DNA of 64,000 bases from Dietzia sp. B32 (GTDB taxonomy: Bacteria; Actinomycetota; Actinomycetes; Mycobacteriales; Mycobacteriaceae), in assembly GCF_024732245.1 (NCBI RefSeq), contig NZ_CP093845.1, positions 2,294,001 to 2,358,000 on the forward strand, in the 5' to 3' direction. The notes beneath the pieces are model-generated. The model was not told the origin of the DNA, did not search any database, and worked only from the letters and a program-made list of their open reading frames with translations. Positions 55,888-63,680 of this stretch are shown in pieces; position 1 is the first letter of the stretch; the number at the start of each line of letters is the position of its first letter. A program made the translations under genes and the position numbers.

Positions 55888-56537
55888 GCGGTTCTCCCTG
55901 GGGCTGCTGCGGCGTCCACCGCGGGGTCGGGCCTGCCGTACAGCGCGCGGACCCACATGTCCGTGGCGACGGTCAGCAGTGGCTCGCGGGGGCCGTCGGT
56001 GTCGAAGGCCAGTCGCTCGAGCACGGTCTCGTTGATGTGGATGAGCCCCACGGCGAGCGCGTCCGCGTCCACACCGTTCGGTGCTCGACCGGACGCGCGT
56101 TCCGCGCGCAGGAACTCGGCGACCGGGGCGGCCATCACCCGGCGGCCCTCGTCCCACAGGGCGCGCGTCTGCGCGTGCTTGCTCCGGGCGGTGAGCAGGG
56201 CCCGGTAGATGTGGGCGTTCTCCAACACGCGGTCGGTGAGCTTCTCGAGGGCACGGGCGACGCGCGGGCGGAAGTCGCCCTCGCCCCCCACGATCGTCTC
56301 GACCGCCGCCTGCGCCTCGTCCTGCACGGCGGCCAGCAGGACGCCCACGGCGGCGGCCTTGGAGTCGAAGTAGAAGTAGAACGCGGACCGGGTGATCCCC
56401 GCGGACACGGTGAGGTCGGCCACCGAGATGTCGTCCAGTGGGGTGGTGCGTAACCGGTCGTCGAGGGCGGCGAGCAGGGCCTCGCGGCGGCGGTCGCCGC
56501 GCGGGGAGGTGTTCGCCGACGGGGCGGCCGGCGTCAC
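55884..56537 (-). CDS. TetR-family regulator of the FMO operon
   Basis: A 217-residue repressor with HTH REALLAALDDRLRTTPLDDISVADLTVSAGITRSAFYFYFDSK. It resembles EthR-type regulators of flavin monooxygenases, with a C-terminal ligand domain containing RSKHAQTRALWDEGRR. GTG 56537 overlaps the FMO stop as GTGA, and its stop overlaps the hydrolase start. It probably binds the 18-bp palindrome at 58037-58054. Confidence 0.83.
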   Translation of the reverse strand: MTPAAPSANTSPRGDRRREALLAALDDRLRTTPLDDISVADLTVSAGITRSAFYFYFDSKAAAVGVLLAAVQDEAQAAVETIVGGEGDFRPRVARALEKLTDRVLENAHIYRALLTARSKHAQTRALWDEGRRVMAAPVAEFLRAERASGRAPNGVDADALAVGLIHINETVLERLAFDTDGPREPLLTVATDMWVRALYGRPDPAVDAAAAPGRTA

Positions 56538-57958
56538 GTCGTCACCCGGGCGCGCAGGGCGGTGCCGCGATCGCGGGCGCGCTCGAGCCCCCGCGGGATC
56601 TCGCGGGTGCGCAGGTCCCGCTCGTAGAGGAAGTAGTCCACCTGCTGTTGGTGGCGCGGGGTGTCCAGCATGTGGCCGATGTACTTCTTCTCGTCCTCCA
56701 GGATCACCCGCTCCATCTCCGCGACCGGTGGCGTGCGGTACAGGCCCGCCGCCCACGCGGCGACGAGGCGGGCCTGGGCCTCGACGAACGGGAACAGCGT
56801 CGGGGTGGACTGGGCGAAGCCGACAAAGACGAGGTCCTCGATGCCCGGGGTGAACATCCGCTTGTAGAGCGGGACGTGGTTGTGGTCGTCGGCGCTGAGG
56901 AAGTCGCGGTCGAAGAACGGGAAGGTGGTGTTGTACCCGGTGGCCTGGATGATCACGTCGAACTCGTCGCTCGTGCCGTCCTCGAAGTGGACGGTGCGGC
57001 CGTCCAGTCGTGCGATGTTCCCCTTGGCGACGACGTCCCCGGAACCCAGTCGCAGCGGCAACTCGACCGACTGCGTGGGGTGGGCCTCGAAGAACTTGTG
57101 GTTGGGGGTGGGCAGTCCGTAGGACTCCGGCCGCCCGGCCGACATCGGCTGCATCGCCTGGATGGCCTTGCGCTGCCAGGAGTACGGGATGTACGGGAAG
57201 GTCGCGAAGTACTTGTCGGCAGGCTTCCCGGCGATGTACTTGGGCACGATCCACGCGCCCGACCTGGTGGACAGCGTGACCTCGTTGCGCATGGCCTTGG
57301 ACGACAGCTCGACCGCGATGTCCGCGGCGCTGTTGCCCAGGCCCACGACGAGGATCTTCTTGTCCATGAGGTGCAGGGGATCCCACGGGTCGATGTAGGC
57401 GTGCGAGTGGATCATCTCCCCGGTGAACTCGCCGGGGAAGTCTGCGAAGCGCGGGTCCCAGTGGTGCCCGTTGCCCACGACGAGGCCGTCGAAGTGCAGG
57501 GTCTCGGTCCCGCCGGCCCCGCCCGTCCCGCCGGCCCCGCCCGTGCCGCCGGCCCCGGCGTGTGCCGCGGACCCGGTGCGCGACGTGGTCAGTTCCCACC
57601 CGCCGTCCGGCAGGCGCTCGGCATGCTCGACCCGCGTCTCGAACTCGATGGCCGGCAGCAGGCCGAACGCCTCGGCGTAGTCGTCCAGGTACTGCTTGAT
57701 CTGGCTGTGGTGGGGGAAGTCCGGGAACTCCTCCGGCATCGGGAAGTCCCGGAAGCTCAGCTGGTGCTTGGAGGTGTCGATGTGCAGCGAGCGGTAGGCA
57801 CTCGAGCTGCCGTTGGGGTTGTCGAACGCCCAGTTCCCGCCGATCCGGTCCGACGCCTCGAAGCACACCGCGTCAATCCCGTAGTCGCGGAGCATCTTCA
57901 GCGTCGTCAGGCCGCTGATGCCCGCGCCGATCACGGCGATTGTGCAGGTCGATGTCAT
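56534..57958 (-). CDS. Class B flavin-containing monooxygenase
   Basis: A 474-residue FAD/NADPH monooxygenase. The FAD site is VIGAGISGLTTLKML, the NADPH site VVGLGNSAADIAVEL, and FTGEMIHSHAY matches the FxGxxxHxxxY fingerprint of FMOs rather than the W-P-ending one of type I Baeyer-Villiger enzymes; QATGYNT is near the end. A Gly-rich low-complexity insertion (GGTGGAGGTGGAGG) occurs near residue 140. It oxygenates heteroatoms or ketones. AAGGGG precedes ATG 57958. First gene of a three-gene leftward operon. Confidence 0.9.
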   Translation of the reverse strand: MTSTCTIAVIGAGISGLTTLKMLRDYGIDAVCFEASDRIGGNWAFDNPNGSSSAYRSLHIDTSKHQLSFRDFPMPEEFPDFPHHSQIKQYLDDYAEAFGLLPAIEFETRVEHAERLPDGGWELTTSRTGSAAHAGAGGTGGAGGTGGAGGTETLHFDGLVVGNGHHWDPRFADFPGEFTGEMIHSHAYIDPWDPLHLMDKKILVVGLGNSAADIAVELSSKAMRNEVTLSTRSGAWIVPKYIAGKPADKYFATFPYIPYSWQRKAIQAMQPMSAGRPESYGLPTPNHKFFEAHPTQSVELPLRLGSGDVVAKGNIARLDGRTVHFEDGTSDEFDVIIQATGYNTTFPFFDRDFLSADDHNHVPLYKRMFTPGIEDLVFVGFAQSTPTLFPFVEAQARLVAAWAAGLYRTPPVAEMERVILEDEKKYIGHMLDTPRHQQQVDYFLYERDLRTREIPRGLERARDRGTALRARVTT

Positions 57959-58036
57959 GCGAACCCCTTCGGCGGATCTCTCGGCGAGGCAGACTCGCCG
58001 ACAAGAAAGCTATGGCGCGGATCACACTATGGCCCG

Positions 58037-58054
58037 TGTTGACGGTCGTCAACA
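58037..58054. promoter_or_regulatory. 18-bp palindromic operator between the FMO and SDR genes
   Basis: TGTTGAC-GGTC-GTCAACA, perfect 7-bp arms. On the FMO strand it contains a TTGACG that, 17 bases before TAGTGT, could be the -35, so a bound repressor would block transcription. Likely target of the operon's TetR. Confidence 0.6.
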
Positions 58055-58115
58055 GCTTCCTCCGGCCCGGCGAACCACCCCACCGAGGCCGGCCGTCAAC
58101 CCTACTGGAGGCCCC

Positions 58116-58934
58116 GTGGACCCGGATCGCACACACGTCCCCACCCCTGACCGCGACAGCTCCTCGGACGGTTCCGATGTGGCCGCGCGCGGCCGGTCCG
58201 CCGTCGTCGTGGGCGGGGCGTCGGGGATCGGGTGGGCCACCGCCCGCGCTCTCGCGGCCGGGGGGTGGCAGGTCACGATCGGTGACCTTGACGCCGAGTC
58301 GGCTGCCGCCCGCGCCGCCGAACTCGGCCCGGCGCACCGGGCGTGCGCCGTCGACGTGACCGACGAGGCGTCGGTCGAGGCGCTGTTCGCCGGGACCGCC
58401 CCGGACCTGGTGGTGACCACGGCCGGTGTCAGCACACTGGGTCTGGTCACCGACCACGACACCGCAGAGTTCCGCCGGGTGGTCGATGTGTGCCTGACCG
58501 GCGCGTTCCTGGTGTTCAAGCACGGCGGCCGGGTGGTCCGCGACGGCGGGTCCATGGTCGCGATCGCCTCCCTCAACGCGCGGCAGCCCGGCCGGGGGAT
58601 GGCGGCCTACTGTGCCGCCAAGGCGGGACTGGTGATGCTCGCCCAGGTCGCGGCCCTCGAGCTGGGCGAGCGCGGGGTGCGGGTCAACACCGTGTCGCCG
58701 GGGTTCCTCGTCACGCCGCTCACCGAACCCGTCCTGCAGATCCCGGGCCTGGCAGAGGAGTACGCGGAGAACTCCGCGATCGCCCACCGGGGGACCGCCG
58801 AGGACGTCGCCCGCGCCGTGCTGCACCTCGCCGCGGCGGACTGGATGACCGGCGAGGACCTCGCGGTCGACGGCGGCGCCCAGCTGCGCCGCTACCCGGA
58901 CGTGCTCGGGCTGGCGACCAGGGCGTTCTCGTGA
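58116..58934 (+). CDS. SDR-family oxidoreductase
   Basis: A 272-residue short-chain dehydrogenase: cofactor loop VVGGASGIGWATARAL, TTAGVS, active-site Ser in IASLNAR and catalytic Tyr/Lys in AAYCAAKAG; the end GEDLAVDGGAQLR is classical. GTG 58116 is chosen because TGGAGG lies five bases upstream and no ATG fits. Probably oxidises an alcohol to the ketone used by the divergent FMO; this link is an inference from position. Confidence 0.85.
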   Translation: MDPDRTHVPTPDRDSSSDGSDVAARGRSAVVVGGASGIGWATARALAAGGWQVTIGDLDAESAAARAAELGPAHRACAVDVTDEASVEALFAGTAPDLVVTTAGVSTLGLVTDHDTAEFRRVVDVCLTGAFLVFKHGGRVVRDGGSMVAIASLNARQPGRGMAAYCAAKAGLVMLAQVAALELGERGVRVNTVSPGFLVTPLTEPVLQIPGLAEEYAENSAIAHRGTAEDVARAVLHLAAADWMTGEDLAVDGGAQLRRYPDVLGLATRAFS

Positions 58935-59809
58935 CCGCGCTGCGGGGCCCGCGGCTCGCGGGGGCGTCGGCCGTCGTCACCGGCGGCGGATCCGGGATCG
59001 GTGCGGCCCTCAGCCGCGCCCTCGTCGCGGCGGGCGCGCACGTGGTGGTGGCCGACATCGATCTCGCCGCCGCGCGTCGGGTCGTCGAGGAGGTGACGAC
59101 GACGAGGTCCGGCCCCGGCACCGGGTCGGCGGGCGCCGGGAGTGCGGAACCGGCGCAGCTCGACGTCACCGACGCCGCCGCCGTGTCGGCCCTCGTCGAG
59201 GAGGTGGTCGCCACTCGCGGCAAGCTGGACCTGATGTTCGCCAATGCCGGCATCACCTGGGGCGGCGACACCGACAAGCTCACCCTCGAGCAGTGGAACG
59301 CGATCATCGACGTCAACATCCGTGGGGTGGTCCACTGCGTGCACGCCGCGTACCCGCACATGATCGACCGCGGCGTCGGGGCGATCGTGCTCACCGCGTC
59401 GATGGGTGGGTTGTGCCCGGCGGGACTGATCACCAGTTACGCCATGACCAAACACGCGGTCGTCGGACTCGGGCTGTCCCTGCGCGCCGAGGCCGCCGGA
59501 CACGGGGTGGGCGTGACGGTGGTGTGCCCGGCCGCGGTCGACACCGCGATTCTCGACAAGGGCGAGCTGGACGGCTTCGACGGCCGTCACTTCTATCTCG
59601 ACGGCCAGGGGGTGCGACGCCCGATGGATCCCGACCGGTTGGCGGCCCGTGTCCTCGAGGGGGTCGACCGCAATCGCGCGCTCGTGGTCGAACCCGCCCG
59701 CGCCCGCGCCACGTGGAGACTGCAGCGACTCGCGCCCGGGGTGATGGACCGGATGATCGCTCGGTACGTCCGCGCCTCCCGCGCCCGGGCGGCACACCCC
59801 GCCATGTAG
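58931..59809 (+). CDS. SDR-family oxidoreductase
   Basis: A 292-residue SDR: TGGGSGIGAALSRAL, ANAGIT, Ser in LTASMGG and Tyr/Lys in TSYAMTKHAVVG. The C-terminal ~50 residues (ALVVEPARARATWRLQRLAP) are longer than in the first SDR. GTG 58931 overlaps the preceding stop (GTGA), so the two SDRs are translated together. Possibly acts on the same pathway with a different substrate. Confidence 0.85.
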   Translation: MTALRGPRLAGASAVVTGGGSGIGAALSRALVAAGAHVVVADIDLAAARRVVEEVTTTRSGPGTGSAGAGSAEPAQLDVTDAAAVSALVEEVVATRGKLDLMFANAGITWGGDTDKLTLEQWNAIIDVNIRGVVHCVHAAYPHMIDRGVGAIVLTASMGGLCPAGLITSYAMTKHAVVGLGLSLRAEAAGHGVGVTVVCPAAVDTAILDKGELDGFDGRHFYLDGQGVRRPMDPDRLAARVLEGVDRNRALVVEPARARATWRLQRLAPGVMDRMIARYVRASRARAAHPAM

Positions 59810-59834
59810 ATGACGGATCAACTATGCTGATCGC

Positions 59835-61019
59835 ATGAACTCATCAGCCTCCGCACACGACCCCGCGACGCCCACCTCGTCGTCGTCGCCCTCCACCCAC
59901 GGTGTCTCCTCCACCCGGGGTGTCGCCTTCGGCCTCGACACCTTCGGTGACACCACGGTCGACCGCGACGGTCGCCCCGTCCACCACGCGCAGGTCCTGC
60001 GCGACGTCGTGGAGCAGGCCGTCCTGGCCGATCAGGTGGGCGTCGACGCGTTCGGCATCGGCGAACACCATCGCCCGGACTTCGCGGTCTCGGCACCGGA
60101 CGTCCTCCTCGCCGGTATCGCCACGCGCACCGAACGCATCACGCTGGGCTCGGCGGTCACGGTGCTCTCCAGCGACGACCCCATCCGCGTCTTCCAGCGC
60201 TTCGCCACGATCGACGCCCTGTCCAGCGGCCGGGCCGAGGTCGTGCTGGGCCGCGGCTCGTTCACCGAGTCGTTCCCGCTGTTCGGCTTCGATCTCCAGC
60301 AGTACGAGCAGCTGTTCAGTGAGAAGCTGGACCTGTTCGCCGCGCTGCTGCCCGAGGGGCCGGTGACGTGGTCCGGTGAGCTGCGGCCGCCGCTGGTGGA
60401 CCAGCACGTCTACCCCAAGACCGAGCACGGGCTGAACGCGTGGATCGCCGTCGGCGGCAGCCCTGAGTCCGTGGTGCGCGCGGCCCGCTACCGGATGCCG
60501 CTCATGCTCGCGATCATCGGTGGCCCCGCCGGCCGGTTCGCCCCCTTCGCCGACCTCTACCGCGAGGCCAATGCCCAGCTCTCGGGCTCGGGGTCGGGCT
60601 CGGGGTCGGCGGGAACGGACGCACCGCGCCTGCCGATCGCCGTCCACTCGCCCGGCTTCGTCGCCGAGACCGACGCCCGGGCGGCCGAGCTGTCCATGCG
60701 GCACTGGCTGACCAACCGCAACCAGATCGGCCGGGAGCGTGGCTGGGGCGATGCGGTGGAGGCCGACTTCCACCGCGAGGTCCGCTCCGGTGCCATGTAC
60801 GTCGGCTCCCCGGAGACCGTCGCGCAGAAGATCGCCACCACCGTCCGCACGCTGGGACTGGACCGCTTCGATCTCAAGTACGCCAGCGGCCCGACCCCGC
60901 ACGACGACCTCATGACCTCCATCGACCTCTACGGCCGCAAGGTCATCCCGCGCGTCCGGGAGCTGCTCGCCGAGGCCGGGTACACCGCGGGTGTGCCGCA
61001 GACGGTCTCGCGGCTGTGA
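59835..61019 (+). CDS. LLM-class (luciferase-like) flavin oxidoreductase
   Basis: A 394-residue bacterial-luciferase-like TIM barrel. VGVDAFGIGEHHRPDFAVSAPDVLLAGIA, LGSAVTVLSSDDPIRVFQRFATIDALSSGRAEVVLGRGS and LRPPLVDQHVYPK are characteristic of FMN-dependent LLM enzymes. The first ~25 residues are Ser/Thr-rich and a Ser-Gly repeat (SGSGSGSGSAG) occurs near residue 250. It starts 25 bases after the SDR pair and may belong to the same transcript. Confidence 0.83.
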   Translation: MNSSASAHDPATPTSSSSPSTHGVSSTRGVAFGLDTFGDTTVDRDGRPVHHAQVLRDVVEQAVLADQVGVDAFGIGEHHRPDFAVSAPDVLLAGIATRTERITLGSAVTVLSSDDPIRVFQRFATIDALSSGRAEVVLGRGSFTESFPLFGFDLQQYEQLFSEKLDLFAALLPEGPVTWSGELRPPLVDQHVYPKTEHGLNAWIAVGGSPESVVRAARYRMPLMLAIIGGPAGRFAPFADLYREANAQLSGSGSGSGSAGTDAPRLPIAVHSPGFVAETDARAAELSMRHWLTNRNQIGRERGWGDAVEADFHREVRSGAMYVGSPETVAQKIATTVRTLGLDRFDLKYASGPTPHDDLMTSIDLYGRKVIPRVRELLAEAGYTAGVPQTVSRL

Positions 61020-61107
61020 CGGTGGCGTGTGACGTGGGTCTGTGACGTAGGTATCGTCCGGTGCCGCCGATCTGCGCGCGGGGCCCGACGGGATTACGGT
61101 TGGTGCC

Positions 61108-61440
61108 ATGCTGTTCGCGTTCTCCGTCGCCCCCACGTCCACCGCGGACGACTCGGCCTCCATGAGTCGCGCGGTCGCGGACGCGGTCCGCGTGGTCCGG
61201 GAGTCGGGCCTGCCCCACGAGACCACGTCGATGTTCACCACCATCGAGGGCGAGTGGGACGAGGTCATGCCCGTCATCCGCGCCGCCACCGACGCCGTCC
61301 TGGCCGTGTCGCCGCGGGTGAGCCTGGTGCTCAAGGCGGACCTGCGGCCCGGCCGTTCGGGGGAGCTGCGCGGGAAGGTGGAGCGGGTGGAGCGGCACCT
61401 CGCCGGTGGAGAGGTCGACGACGACGAGGGCCGCTCGTGA
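61108..61440 (+). CDS. MTH1187/YkoF-type thiamine-binding-like protein
   Basis: A 110-residue ferredoxin-like fold protein of the thiamine-binding (DUF77) family: FSVAPTSTADDSASMSRAVADAVRVVRESGLPHETTSMFTTIEGEWDEVMPVI. Family members bind thiamine or its pyrimidine. No TPP riboswitch is visible upstream; only a 13-bp direct repeat (TGTGACGTGGGTC / TGTGACGTAGGTA at 61028-61053). The next gene overlaps it as GTGA. Confidence 0.8.
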   Translation: MLFAFSVAPTSTADDSASMSRAVADAVRVVRESGLPHETTSMFTTIEGEWDEVMPVIRAATDAVLAVSPRVSLVLKADLRPGRSGELRGKVERVERHLAGGEVDDDEGRS

Positions 61441-61865
61441 CGGCTCCCCGCCCGTCGGATCGGACCCCGGACCGGGCCGGCGCGACGATCGAGCCGGTGA
61501 CGCGGTCGCGGGGTAGGACGACGGTGGCGTACGTGGTCGCCACCGGACTCGGCGGGTTCGGAGCGCTCGTGATCGCGGTCGAGCAGATGCTCTCCGGCCG
61601 GGCCGGGATGCTGGACGTGCTGCTGTGGGCCGCGCTGGCCGTGCTGCTCATCGGTGCCGCGGCGCACAGCTGGTGGCTCGGTGGCAGGAACGAGGAGCGT
61701 TCACGCCGAATCGCCGCGTCCGTCCGCCCCGATCAGATCACCGCTGCCGTGCGCGGATCGTCGGGCGAGATCGACGCGGTGCGGCGGCTGCGGGTCGCCC
61801 ACCCGGGTCTCGGCCTGCGGGACGCGTTCGAGCTCTACCAGCGTCACACCCGCGACCCGCGCTGA
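61437..61865 (+). CDS. Small two-helix membrane protein
   Basis: A 142-residue protein with two hydrophobic helices (VAYVVATGLGGFGALVIAV and LLWAALAVLLIGAAAHSWWL) and a basic C-terminal cytosolic part. No family recognised. GTG 61437 overlaps the thiamine-binding gene; the frame open from 61029 upstream is a shadow. Confidence 0.62.
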   Translation: MTAPRPSDRTPDRAGATIEPVTRSRGRTTVAYVVATGLGGFGALVIAVEQMLSGRAGMLDVLLWAALAVLLIGAAAHSWWLGGRNEERSRRIAASVRPDQITAAVRGSSGEIDAVRRLRVAHPGLGLRDAFELYQRHTRDPR

Positions 61866-61886
61866 CCGCGCCGCCGACTCCCGACC

Positions 61887-62915
61887 TCAGCAGCCTCCCG
61901 CGCCGCCGAGCGCGCCGGCGACGATCCCGTGGGTGCGCCGGTCGACCGCGATCCCGCCGTGGGAGGTGGGCCCGCCCCCGCACGCGTCCTCGGGGACGAC
62001 CCACCGCACGCCCGGCCCGGGCACGAAGCTGCGCTCGGGCGGGAGCAGGTGGTCGCCGCGGGTGGCGATGAGCGTGTACCCGACGCCGGGCAGGAACGGG
62101 GTGCGGTCCAACCCGTACCAGGCGGTGATCATCGGGCTGCCCGGCGACAGTTCGGCGATCCCGCGGAGGTTGGCGGCCCACAGGCCCAGGCCCGCCACCT
62201 CGCGCGGCAGCTGGTGGGGGAGGAGGCCGCTGTTGTCGGCGCCCCAGTAGCCGCCCACGGAGACGACGCGGTTCACGGCGCCCGGCCGCAGCACCTTGGT
62301 GGTGTAGCCGGCGATCGCCGCGCCCTGCGAGTAGCCCACGAGGTCGACCTGCTGCGCTCCGGTCACGGCACGGACGTGGTCGATCACCCCGGCGAGTTGC
62401 GGTCCCGACGCGCCGACGATCGAGTCGAGTCCGCCTCGCGCCGGGTTGCCGGCGTAGGCGCCGAGAGTCGGGGCGATCACGCAGAACCCCTGTCGGCGCA
62501 GCGGTTCACCGAGGCGGGGCACGGTGTTGGCACCGTTGTCGAAGGTCCCGTGGACGAGGATCACCGGCCGCGGATGCGCCGGGGTGGGTCGGCAGGTGAC
62601 GGGCGCGTCCACTCCGGCCGGCGGGCCGGGGTTGCCGAGCGGACCGTTGATCCCGTTCAGGGCCTCGGTGACGTACGGCCCCAGTTCGCCCGCGGGGTCC
62701 AGGTCGCGCAGGTAGTCGCCGAGCGGTCCGAGCTGTGCCTGCGCCCCGGCCGAGGGGACGAACTGGTCCGCCACCCGGGCCGGCACGGCGCCCACCGAGG
62801 CCGCGACGGGGATCGCCAGCGTCAGAGCGGCGAGCGCACCGGCCAGCCGGGAGCGGCCGGATCGGCGCGCCGGGCGACGGCCGGACGGGCGTGGGCGTGT
62901 GCCGGAACCGAGCAT
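61887..62915 (-). CDS. Secreted lipase/esterase (lipase class 2-like)
   Basis: A 342-residue exported alpha/beta hydrolase. The basic N-terminus leads into a signal helix (LAGALAALTLAIPVAASVG). VILVHGTFDNGANT is the oxyanion loop, GYSQGAAIAG contains the nucleophile Ser, and His is in TSHGGIAVD. Six cysteines could stabilise it outside the cell. Similar actinobacterial enzymes cleave triacylglycerols. Convergent with the small membrane protein gene; starts divergently from the sigma-factor gene with about 170 bp between. Confidence 0.85.
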   Translation of the reverse strand: MLGSGTRPRPSGRRPARRSGRSRLAGALAALTLAIPVAASVGAVPARVADQFVPSAGAQAQLGPLGDYLRDLDPAGELGPYVTEALNGINGPLGNPGPPAGVDAPVTCRPTPAHPRPVILVHGTFDNGANTVPRLGEPLRRQGFCVIAPTLGAYAGNPARGGLDSIVGASGPQLAGVIDHVRAVTGAQQVDLVGYSQGAAIAGYTTKVLRPGAVNRVVSVGGYWGADNSGLLPHQLPREVAGLGLWAANLRGIAELSPGSPMITAWYGLDRTPFLPGVGYTLIATRGDHLLPPERSFVPGPGVRWVVPEDACGGGPTSHGGIAVDRRTHGIVAGALGGAGGC

Positions 62916-63086
62916 TTCAGACCCCCCGGGGCGTGACGGTGAGACAAGTATGCGTCCCGCGCGGGCGATGGGGAACCGCTGCGCCTCACGAAATCGGAGC
63001 CCCGCGCGACTACCCGGTGACCATCGCGCGCCCCGTCTCCGGGGCGCCCGCACCCGGCAGCAGCCACGAGGGCAGGATCGACACAC

Positions 63087-63644
63087 ATGAGGGCAGCGTT
63101 CGACGCCGCGGTGGACCGTCACGGTCCCACCGTGCTGCGGGTGTGCCGCGCCGTCCTCGGCCCGGGCCCCGACGCCGATGACGCCTGGTCCGAGACCTTT
63201 CTCTCCGCACTCCGCGCCTGGCCCGAGCTGCCCGACGACACCGACGTCGAGGCGTGGCTGGTCCGGGTCGCGCACCGCCGCGCGGTGGACGTGGTGCGGC
63301 GCTCGGTGCGCGAGGCCGCCCCGAGCGGGGCCGCCGACGACGTCGCCGTTCTCGACGCCCGTGCACCGCGTCCGGCGGGGGCCCGGGGAGCGGCCGGGGT
63401 CGACGACGACGAGGTGGGCGACCCGCGGATCTGGGATGCGGTCGCCGCCCTGCCCTCCCGGCAGCGGGTGTGTGTGGCCTACCGGTATCTGGGCGGGCTC
63501 CGCTATGCCGAGATCGCCGAGCTCACCGGCGGCACCGAGGCGGCGGCCCGGCGCGCGGCCGCGGACGGGATCGCCCGCCTGCGCGCGACGTTGGCCCCGG
63601 GGACCACGCGGACCGTCGATTCCGTGGCCGAGGACCTGCCGTGA
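63087..63644 (+). CDS. ECF-type RNA polymerase sigma factor
   Basis: A 185-residue sigma-70-family protein. Region 2 is visible as AFDAAVDRHGPTVLRVCRAVLGPGPDADDAWSETFLSALRAW and AWLVRVAHRRAVDVVRR; region 4 as ALPSRQRVCVAYRYLGGLRYAEIAELTGGTEAAARRAAADGIARLR, with a helix-turn-helix. No anti-sigma gene is adjacent; an alkyltransferase gene follows. Its stop codon lies inside the first of three tandem 17-bp units. Confidence 0.85.
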   Translation: MRAAFDAAVDRHGPTVLRVCRAVLGPGPDADDAWSETFLSALRAWPELPDDTDVEAWLVRVAHRRAVDVVRRSVREAAPSGAADDVAVLDARAPRPAGARGAAGVDDDEVGDPRIWDAVAALPSRQRVCVAYRYLGGLRYAEIAELTGGTEAAARRAAADGIARLRATLAPGTTRTVDSVAEDLP

Positions 63645-63680
63645 CCGAGGACCTGCCGTGACCGAGGAGATGCCATGACC
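63630..63680 (+). repeat. Triplicated 17-bp translation-initiation unit
   Basis: Units GAGGACCTGCCGTGACC (63630-63646 and 63647-63663) and GAGGAGATGCCATGACC (63664-63680) are contiguous. Each has GAGGA seven or so bases before a GTG or ATG. The chain reads sigma stop, mini-ORF GTG 63641 to TGA 63661, mini-ORF GTG 63658 to TGA 63678, then ATG 63675, with a four-base overlap at each joint. Confidence 0.75.

Noticed and set aside
57500-57570. Repeat in the FMO gene as a CRISPR or VNTR element
   Set aside because: The repeat is an in-frame Gly-rich low-complexity insert of the protein, without spacers or separate units.
60990-61107. TPP riboswitch upstream of the thiamine-binding-like gene
   Set aside because: The conserved CUGAGA and ACCUGA elements are absent; only a short direct repeat is present.
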